A DNA stretch of 64,000 bases from Spirometra erinaceieuropaei (Eukaryota; Platyhelminthes; Cestoda; Diphyllobothriidea; Diphyllobothriidae): assembly GCA_902702965.1 (NCBI GenBank), contig CACRXP010001017.1, positions 100,267 through 164,266 on the forward strand. Direction: 5' to 3'. Shown in pieces: positions 56,030 to 64,000 of the stretch (its first letter is position 1; each line of letters begins with the position of its first letter). Under the pieces are notes generated by a model. That model was not told the DNA's origin and did no database searches. It saw nothing but the letters and a program-made list of their open reading frames with translations. The translations under genes were made by a program, and so were the position numbers.

Positions 56030-56995
56030 TAAACTTCATCTGAAACCCAGTGTTCATATGAAAAAAATTGATCTAGGGGCGCTTGATGATTTTAACAACT
56101 TTATGTCTCGTTGCGGATCAATTTTTTCTGTCCTTGGTGCCCTTCTTGACGGAAATTTGCCAACGCTTACGTCTCAGCAGTGTGAGAAGCTCATGCCTCT
56201 CATTAACCTGGTTGCGACTGAGACTGAAGACAGGCACAAACGAAGTTTCAACTTTATATTAAAAAACGTTCCCAAGAGTAGACAGCCAATTGATGTTGCC
56301 TTTCAATTCCTTTTTTCATGCGGCTTCAACTTTAGGGTCGCGGAAGCCAAAAGGCTTTCATCTAGGAGCAAGAATCCACCCATTCTTGTCAAACTCTTTT
56401 CATCGATTGAAGTGGATTTTATTTTCTCCCATTTGGAGCGATCAACTCAATACCTCAGGGCAAATAAACTTTTTATTAGTCGAGACCAGACTCCACTGCA
56501 ACGAAAAATTTCTCCCATATTATCAAACGTAAAGCCACCCCCGAATTCTACCCAAATGTCTTTTTCCTCTAAAGCAGTTTCTCCATCTGATGTCGACCAA
56601 ATCCCGCCACTATCTACAGCGGCCCCAGTTCCATCTAGCTCTTCGACTGATCACATTATCACAGAGACGGTTAAAACTAGCCTCTTTAAAACTCCCCCAC
56701 GGAGCAAGGATTGTTCAAATGCGGCTCCCAAATTTATAAGGGAGCTTGATCTTAGCAGTAAAGATGAGCTAGTCCTTGAAGCACAACCGGCTCCCAGCAC
56801 TCAGAATAGTGATTTGGTTAATAAACTGACATCGANNNNNNNNNNNNNNNNNNNNNNNNNNNNNNNNNNNNNNNNNNNNNNNNNNNNNNNNNNNNGGACG
56901 GTCCGGAAGTTTTAGTCCAAAATGGAAGCGAATGGCTTCTACAACCTCCAGTAGGACAAATGAGGACTTGAAATTCAAGTTCATCTATTAAGTCA
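56030..56995 (+). mobile_element. CR1/jockey-like LINE ORF1 piece nested in BEL
   Basis: A long open frame encodes LGALDDFNNFMSRCGSIFSV, RHKRSFNFILKNVPKSRQPI, AEAKRLSSRSKNPPILVKLF and NKLFISRDQTPLQRK, then a Ser/Pro-rich tail. The order 'F.VL..IP', 'AKRL......PILVKF', 'I..D.TP.QR' is that of LINE ORF1 RNA-binding proteins. It is open for about 290 codons to the N gap, unlike the broken BEL frames around it. No RT part of this element is here. Confidence 0.65.
56836..56895. other. Assembly gap (60 N)
   Basis: A run of N near the right edge of the LINE ORF1 piece nested in the BEL element. Confidence 1.
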
Positions 56996-56999
56996 ATAT

Positions 57000-57887
57000 G
57001 ATGGTTTAGACAAATAACTTATGAGTTTTTCGGGTTGGACAAGGCTGCAAAGGGCTGTGGTCTGGCTCCTGCGTTTCAAGCAGTACGTCAGAGTCACCAC
57101 TGGCAAGGAACCTCAGGAGACGCTGATGCTGGGTCCCATCCGAGTATCCCAAATGCGCCAAGCTAGCATTAACTTGATGAAGCTTATACAAAGGAAGCAC
57201 TTTTCAGAAGACTTGGATATTTTTCAGTCCGCACCAGCAAATTACCAGAAAAGAAAGTCCGTGAGAAATATTGGCCTGAGAAAATTTTGTCCCGTTTTGA
57301 TTAAAGGAGTTATGTGCGTTGGTGGTCGCATGAAGTACTCAACTTTTTGTGAATCGTTAAAACACCTGACAAACCTCCCATGCAATCATCCCGTGACGGA
57401 ATTAATCATACATTACTTTCATGAATTGGAAGGCCATTGTGGGATAGCCCAAGTTCTAGGTGCAATGCGTCAAGAATTTTGGATTCTAAAAGGAACCGCT
57501 TCTGTCAAACGTATCATCGGTAGATGTCTGCATTGTAGACGCAAATTTCGACAACCTGAGGGGCAGATTATATCCACGCTCCCCTTAAATAGAACAGTAG
57601 TCGGTTGGTATCCTTTCAAGTGCGTTAGGATGGACTATTTCGGTCCGTTGATGGTCAAACGCGGAATAGCTTCTGAGAAACGCTATGATTGTGTGTTTAT
57701 CTGCTTACAGACGAGAGACGTTCATTTTGAGATATACGTCAGTCTGATCACAAATTTCTTTTTTCAGTGTCTGATGACATGCGTGAGTAGACGCGGCCGT
57801 CCCACTGACATCTACAATTGTGTCAGAGCAGTAGTGGAACTCCGAAAGGACTTACACGATTGCGACCAAAAGAGAGTGTCGGACTAA
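57000..57887 (+). pseudogene. BEL integrase (zinc-binding and core)
   Basis: Starts FSGWTRLQRAVVWLLRFK, the usual stretch before Pao integrase. Then VLIKGVMCVGGRMKYS, NHPVTELIIHYFHELEGHCG, QEFWILKG and CLHCRRKF form the H-H-C-C zinc-binding module. MDYFGPLMVKRG and RYDCVFICLQTRDVHFEI are the integrase core blocks with the first catalytic Asp. The frame is lost after SRRGRPTDIYN, before the remaining catalytic residues. Confidence 0.85.
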
Positions 57888-57961
57888 CTGCTAACTCTAG
57901 AGATACAGAGGCTTTTTTACTCACTCGCTGCTAGCCATCGGAGGGGAGCATCTGGGAACGC

Positions 57962-58399
57962 ATGATCAGGTCTCTACGACGGATTCTTCTTGCTCTTTGT
58001 AAGGAGCAGTCTCTAACTGACGATCAGCTCGGCACCCTCTTCGTGCAGGCTGAACGTATATTAAATAATAGACCGCTTGTCCCGCTAAAATCGGACAGCA
58101 ACGACTTAAAACCGCTTACCACGAATAGCCTTTTGCTGATGAGGAACTGTCCAGTGCTACCTTGCAGTGACGAATTGGTGGCACGGTACCACGTTGGATG
58201 GGATCAAGTACACTACCTCGCTGACGTGTTCTGGAGACGATGGGTAAAAGAATACCTCCCAAGTCTGCAGAAAAAAACAACATGGACAAGAGAAGCCGCG
58301 AAACTGAAACCAGGTGATGTTGTTTTAGTTTCTGGGGAGTGCACACCTCGTAAGTATTGGCCTTTGGAAGTAATAGATACGTGCGAACAGCCTCGTTAG
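57962..58399 (+). pseudogene. BEL integrase C-terminal and DUF5641-like domain
   Basis: Encodes MIRSLRRILLALCKEQSLTD, LFVQAERILNNRPLVPL, then DVFWRRWVKEYLPSLQKK and AKLKPGDVVLV, the Pao end with the 'N.RPL' and 'W..W...YL..L' patterns. It reads in frame for 145 codons to TAG at 58397. It is separated from the core by a frameshift near 57880. Confidence 0.85.
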
Positions 58400-58538
58400 G
58401 ACGGTATATATTAGAACGGCGAGTGGTCTTTTCAAAAGGGACGTTAGAAAAACTTGTCTACTTGAGGGTCAGAGCAGCCGTATACCCCCAAACTCGTAGG
58501 TTGTTATCAAGAGCCGAACGTGGAGAATTGGCCGGCGG

Positions 58539-58867
58539 TGTTGTATCCAGCTGGTCAACTCTTGGAATTCTCTACGTCCTCCTCGCAAGTGTTTTTACAT
58601 TTGGTCCCTGTTGACCTTCCCCTTTCCCCTTTTTGTAACCCTCTTTCGAGCATGATCGGCGTTCTTTTAGTTAACTAGTTTCTGTATTCTGATCTTGAGC
58701 TGGGAATTGGATTTGCTCGAACAGTAACTAAGGCATTCTTTGTCTAGGATATTCATTATTGAGGTTTGTACGTTTTTTATTATCACCTTATTCTATCAGT
58801 AGTATCGCACATACACCGAACTCTGTTCGGGCTTATACGTGTGACTCAATTTACGAAACATTTTGCA
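58539..58867 (+). repeat. BEL 3' LTR
   Basis: 329 bp, equal in length to the 5' LTR. It ends TTTTGCA and is followed at once by the target-site copy tgctc. Confidence 0.88.
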
Positions 58868-59239
58868 TGCTCAGATGTCAAAAGCAGTTCTCTGTCGCTC
58901 CCATTCTGAATGGCCACATCTGGCTCCCAAATTATTCCAGTGGCAGGTTAGGCTGACCCTTACGAAACAAACGAAAAAAGTCAATGTTGGTTGGAAACTT
59001 TCACCACTGTCGCACTTAAAGTAGAGAAGCAGATCGTCATTCAGATGCGCGGTTTTGTTCATGGGTTAGATTTGCCTTGTGGACTGATTTCGTTTACTGC
59101 TGCAGTGGCCTTCATTGGCCGCAATTTACCTAAATTTTTTCGTTACCGTATTTACAGCATCCTTACCCGCTTGACAGCGGCGGATTACCGAGGTCGGATT
59201 TCACAGGTTCATTAGCGGGGTGCGCCTCCGCTAAGTTTG

Positions 59240-62200
59240 TGAGTTTTAATAATAATAATAATAAAAATTTATTTAATGCCAGTTTACAGGCACCATCAGG
59301 GATAGTTTGAACACAGATCTGGTCAGCAGTGAAAAACTTTTCCTGAAAAAAAAATAAAGATGATGGTGATTTTTATTGTTTGGAGGATTCGGGACAAAAA
59401 ACTGCTGCCCATAGAGTGACGACACTCAATAGGGAGGGGCAGCACTGTATCGGATATTATCAGTCGCCAATTCTTTTCGTGAAGTAGGGACTGGACTAAA
59501 CAGAATCACCGAAGAACATCTGTCGCTGTTGGCTAAAGAAATTGTCCTCGGTGAGACCGACCATGGAGATCAGAGACCACAAACACCATTGCTACGGTAC
59601 ATTCGATCGGTGGATTCAGTACCCAAAATTTGTGGGAGTTTTTCTGAATGTAGAAATCGAGTAATAGTTCTCTTAAATAAGGGATAATTTTGCAGAATTT
59701 TCACATTCCTGGGTGGCTTATTCCAAATAGAAATTGTGTTCACATAGAAGAACCGACGATATTTAACGGCACGTGCCAGAGAAAGAAATAAAAAGACCTC
59801 ACGGTAAGTGTTACGTCGAGGGTGGACAAGATGTATTAAAGTAGTGAGTGGGGTAACGGTACGATTATATAAAACCTTAAAAAGTAAAAATGGTCCCTTT
59901 TGTAAACTGCGAAACCACAATGGATCAAGGCCCGTAAGACATCAACGTTCTTGGCACAACAAATTCCCGGTGTTTCGAGGTTAAAACTCTCATGGTAAAA
60001 AACTTTGGACGAGTTCTATTTTCTTCTGCCCAGCAGCATGTATGAGGCTAAATAAAAACGAGCGGTATTCCAGGCCATGTCTAACGTACATGTTATAAAG
60101 GCGCGTTCTAATATCACCAGCTTTAAAGTTGCGGAGGATAAATCCGGTCGTTTTACGTTCTCCAGAGACTTTCAGGGCGCAGTGCTCCGAAATATTAAGA
60201 CTCATGTAGTATGATACACCCAAGTCCTTAATAGCCCCTGGCACATTCATGTCGTGACCGTCAATACTTAGTTAATGTTAGTTGTCCTCTCCAACCATCA
60301 TGACTGAGCGCTAATGCCAAGAAAGTAAAGAGCGCAATGTGCAGCTCCACTGGCCAGAGGTCTGTAGGTCGCTCTTTAGGAGCTTGAGCACAGTGTAACG
60401 ATGTGTCGGCTTATACCTCTATGCAACGCTCAGACCGTCGGCAAATAGAAAGGGCTTCCCGTTCTGAAATATATCTGGTGCGTCGTTGACAAAAGGTCAG
60501 AACAACAGCGAGCCAAGTGCACTACCCTGAATGACCCCACTCCTCACACGTGTAGGGTTGGAGATGGCATTTGAAATCTTAACTCATTGTATGCGACCGC
60601 CCAGGTTAGAAGACATAAAGTTCAGAAGTTTGCCTCCTATTACGGAAGGAGAAAGTTTCAAGAGAAGAAGAGCATGGTCAACACGATCAAGAGTCTTAAA
60701 GAAGGAGACACGGTCGTTGGGACAAGAGCTTTATTAGCCTGACGTTTTGGATTCCTACTCGAACCCACCATTAGAGAAAGAAGCAGATACGGGTTAAGAG
60801 TCTTAGCGAAATCGAAGTCGTCAAATGACGTAGATTGGCCATGCTTGGAAATAGGCAAAATGTGTGATTCCTTCCACAAAGTAGGATAGGTTTCCCTTTC
60901 AAGAACGAAATTAAATATACTGCGCAGGAGTGGACGGGAAAGTTACATTTGCATCCGCTTTCAAAAAGCTAAATGGGACACCATCGGGTCCACGACAATG
61001 AGCTTTACGAAAACGCGAATCGCAGCAGGCACGTCCCACAGGATTAAAATTATGGTTTCGAGAAAGGCCTCAGTCCAAGCCTGGACAGTCGGAAGCGGAG
61101 CGGTCGAGTCTTTAATAAACGTTTTGGACAAGAAAACATTGAAACTGTCAGTAGTCATTTGGGCATCAGCTATAGGATTCCCGAATGTCTCGGAGGATGG
61201 GAAACTGCGTTTTCACACGAGCTTTTACTTTTTGTGTGAAAAGTTTCACGGCGTTTACCAAGCGGTTTTCGACTAATTTGACCTCCTTAGCTAGGCTTTT
61301 TTCTTTGGACGATCCGTTTGCCCGCTCAAAAATAGCACAAATCGAGGGCAGAATGGAAACATCATTCTGAAGATGGAATCGCAGAGAAATTATGCGAAAC
61401 CTGCAGCGAAAGTTTAAGGGGACGAAAACCTCATCCACGACATTAATTTTTTTCTTACGGGCGACAAAAGGAACAATAAGCGAATTCAAGATTTCGAACA
61501 GTCGTGTAGTGCAAACATTTACATCCGAACTTAGAGAGAAGTCAGTCTAATCGTAGGAACAAAGGCGTTTTAATAGTTCAATGGAGTGTGCTGATCGGAA
61601 ATCAAAGAAGACGCTGTACTTTTGAGACATAATTTTTTCAACCTCGATTTCCAACGTTGAAACAACTATGTCGTGGCCTAAGCCCCCAAGTGGGCCTAGG
61701 GGCGACACTGAATGAGGCATGCAACCTCTACAGAAAATTAGATCAAGTGTGCTTTATTATCTTGTGGGAAAATCAACAACCTGACTCCGCATCCCAACAT
61801 TCACGGTCTAGAGAAAGTCTTCGAACCTTATAGGGCCGGAAGTCGGGGACCAGCGGACTTCAGGAGAATTAATGTCACCTACAGTCACTTGATAATCAAA
61901 GCTTAAGTCGGCCTCAGCATGAAATGCCTGTGAGAGACAAAGATCGACATCCTCATCGGCGTTGGGAGGGCGATAGACATAGCCAACGAGTAAAGAGAAA
62001 TAATTTTTAACGCAACGTGGAGCCAGAGGCTGCCTTCTACCGCAGAAAAATGCGGGAAGTCCAGCGGCAGAAATGCAAGTGTTTGCTTAATGTGGATGCA
62101 ACTGATCCCACCACGGCTGTCTTGGCGATCATTTTAAACGCAAGTGCAGCCTATTAGAGGGAGTTTGGAGTCAGCTACGTAAGCTGTTGTCCAAGTCTCA

Positions 62201-62990
62201 GTTGCAGTTTCTGGGCAATGAACGAACACCATAGCCTGAAACAAGGACATCTTATTAAGCAAGGATCGGGGATTTAGAATAAAAAGTTTAAATGGAAAGA
62301 CTGTTTGTTTCTGAGGGAGATGGGCCACGTCGTCCAGTGGTTGGCTGTCCATGGAACATGTGGTCTGGAAGCACTTGTCCGGTTCTGCAAAAACTTTTGT
62401 GGCATCGAAAAACCCCAACATGAATAAGCGGTAGTATATGTGGAGGAACTGACGGGCAGGGAAACCGATTACTACTGTTAGCTGGCTTATTTTCTGCTGG
62501 AAATCTACGGGCCGGATACTGTAGCGTATTCTCGTCGGAGTTAAACTAAGAGACGGATGATAATCTGATCCAATATGGACAGTGGCATAAGGAAACATTA
62601 GTAAAACGGCCGTGGGTGGAACAAGTTAGGGTTGGGGACACACTGCTCCGATTGAGGAGGGAATTCTATCCAAAGGCGGGGATGTCGGCATATTCGTCTT
62701 AACCACTTCGACACGAGACTGGGAGGTATTGGGAAACACGCTAAAGTTGGAACCGTGGTATATGAGACAGTGGCAGGCATTTGTGGAGGAAAATATTTCT
62801 TAATGGTACTGGATTTACTCGGTATTGGAGTGGTTGAAACGGCACTCGGACTCGCCTTTGACTTAGGCACATGCTTAGGCTTGCAAGGGGTTGCAGGCGT
62901 AGTCGGTATGGGTGTTTGGATTTAAGGCGTGCTGTTGTATTTAAAAATCTCAGCTTAAACCTGTATACCTGATGGTGGTACATACAGTCA
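59240..62990 (-). mobile_element. CR1/jockey-like LINE, nearly full length but decayed
   Basis: Read on the - strand: an ORF1-like Ser/Pro-rich stretch (62600-62980), an endonuclease beginning FKLFILNPRSLLNKMSLFQA with a TETW-like motif and a degraded GDINSPEVRW-like block near 61880, then a linker (61166-61489). The RT start is FLSKTFIKDSTAPLP near 61130, and its end is KDLGVSYYMSLNISEHCALK and LYNMYVRHGLEYRS (59990-60250). The C-terminus (59570-59920) has FLSLARAVKYRRFFYVNTIS and IWNKPPRN. The 3' end carries an ATT-type microsatellite tail at 59248-59264. There are many stops. Confidence 0.78.
59248..59264. repeat. (AAT)n tail of the LINE
   Basis: Five to six AAT units (ATT on the LINE strand) directly at the LINE 3' end. 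It marks the insertion point. Confidence 0.85.
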
Positions 62991-62999
62991 TAGATGTAC

Positions 63000-64000
63000 C
63001 TTGAAAGACCACTGGTTGGGGTAACTAATCAGGTCTAAAACACATACAACGACATTTAGACGGAGAGAATTCCATTAACCATTTTGAGCCCCACGATGAA
63101 AGAGCAAGCAAGTCAGCATGGATTTGCTTAAGGCAATGAAGGATTGTAGATTTAATGAACGAATATACACACTTAAGATCATCAGCATAAATACATGCTT
63201 GAGAATGTTTAACTGCCGCCGAGATATCATTTATGTAAAGCAGGAACAAAAAGGACCTAAAACGGTGCCTTGTAGGACACCACTTAAAATAGGGTTTGCG
63301 CTGGAAAGTGAAGATCCCGCTAAAACCTTTTGTTTATGATTAGACAGGTATGACCTGATAAAGTCTATTAGGGACTGCGAATTCTCAGAACATCTAATTT
63401 AACCGGGAGCATTTATGTGGCATTTTATCAAAGGTTTAAATAAGATCAAAGTAAATACGAACAGCAGATAGATGGTCATTAAGATGCGAAGTAAGTAGAT
63501 AGAGAAACGACAGATGACATGTTTCACAAGAGCGATCTGGTAAAAAACCATGCTAGGAAAGGCGAATAACTTGATTGGCTATGCAAAAGTCGGTAATTTT
63601 TAAGGCGAAAAGTTTTCAAAAGGTTTAGACGAGAGAAAGTGTTTTATGGACACCTCGATAGTTCCGAACGTCAGAACGACAGTCGGACTTAAATAATGGA
63701 ATAATAATAGAAGTGTCCCAATAGTCAGAAAAGAAGCTATTTACGAGAAATACTGAAAAGAGTTTGTTGATTAGACGAGGAAATTCTCCCATAAGACAGT
63801 TTGCGAAATTGTCCACACCTACTGTGTGCGAGTTATTAGGCTGGCGTATCGGTTTTTGAATAGTTTCTGGGGAAAAATTAATGATGCTGAGAAATGCATC
63901 AGAGAACGGAGGAACTAGATGGATTGGGTCAGTTTCAATTATCAAATGTTTGGCAAAGAATGAATTTAACATTTCTGCTTTGCCTGACTCCTCAGTAATA
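63000..64000 (-). mobile_element. Second CR1/jockey-like LINE, RT region, runs off the window
   Basis: Read on the - strand from 63972: SDYWDTSIIIPLFKSDCRSD and VRNYRGV (RT start), IYFDLI-stop-TFDKMPHK (the D..KAFD.VPH block), then RSFLFLLYINDISAAVKHSQ and ACIYADDLKCVYSF, with the catalytic YADD intact, and WGSKWLMEFSPSKCRCMCF. The element is cut at about 63000, where the other LINE begins, so its 3' part is lost or was displaced. Confidence 0.8.

Larger units (their letters stand above)
52956..58867 (+). mobile_element. BEL/Pao LTR retrotransposon with 5-bp target-site duplication
   Basis: Two 329-bp LTRs (52956-53284, 58539-58867) start TGTTGTAT and end in CA. They are flanked by identical 'tgctc' at 52951-52955 and 58868-58872, a 5-bp duplication as expected for BEL/Pao. 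Internal order is gag-like (DUF1759 type), zinc knuckles, aspartic protease, reverse transcriptase, integrase and DUF5641-like end. Part of the RT and the RNase H region are replaced by a LINE ORF1 piece (about 56030-56995). Frameshifts and stops occur in every domain. Confidence 0.9.

Noticed and set aside
1..64000. CRISPR arrays, bacterial operons, phage genes and rRNA genes
   Set aside because: None seen. The split genes, GT-AG introns and retrotransposons show eukaryotic nuclear DNA.

Overview
The window is intron-rich, repeat-rich eukaryotic DNA with four assembly gaps (N runs). Its genes and repeats fit a flatworm, most likely a diphyllobothriidean-type tapeworm. That assignment is inference from the repeats: a LINE whose RT protein ends in C2H2 zinc fingers, an RTE-like LINE, CR1/jockey-like LINEs with short microsatellite tails, a BEL/Pao LTR element and a Penelope-like relic. 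It has not been confirmed by any search.

Two host genes face each other. On the + strand, from before the window to at least about 10.7 kb and probably about 17.8 kb, lies a GPI ethanolamine phosphate transferase of the PIGN type. Its catalytic exons are at 1493-1653, 6999-7269, 9624-9820, 9863-9955 and 9998-10102, with a first membrane exon at 10552-10694 and likely later membrane exons at 12241-12440, about 17510-17682 and 17728-17832. Splice phases match across the catalytic exons. Introns in the 9.6-10.1 kb cluster are only about 42 to 47 bp, while the intron from 1654 to 6998 is swollen by retrotransposons.

On the - strand, from 43657 down to 20329, lies an exostosin of the EXT1 type, a Golgi heparan sulfate copolymerase. 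I placed a signal-anchor exon (43391-43657), three exons around the end of the GT47 domain (36869-36943, 34714-34960, 30558-30696) and the terminal GT64 exon (20329-20722). The exons for most of GT47 and the first part of GT64 were not found by eye.

A segment of about 1.4 kb carrying the 75-bp EXT1 exon is present twice: inside EXT1 (about 35575-37530) and beyond its 3' end, antisense within the putative PIGN span (about 13735-15170). Both exon copies are open and have good splice sites.

Regions: 0.1-0.5 kb, perfect or near-perfect hairpins in AT-rich DNA; 1.9-6.1 kb, LINE fragments; 8.4-8.8 kb, a head-to-head pair of tRNA-like SINEs; 15.4-15.7 kb, a Penelope-like relic; 31.7-33.6 kb, a second zinc-finger LINE copy; 43.7-49.6 kb, no gene recognised; 49.6-64 kb, a nest of retrotransposons. 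The nest holds a BEL/Pao element with 329-bp LTRs and a 5-bp target-site duplication (52956-58867), interrupted by a LINE ORF1 piece, and two CR1/jockey-like LINEs on the - strand. All transposon reading frames are broken, so this is an old repeat landscape around two housekeeping glycan-synthesis genes.
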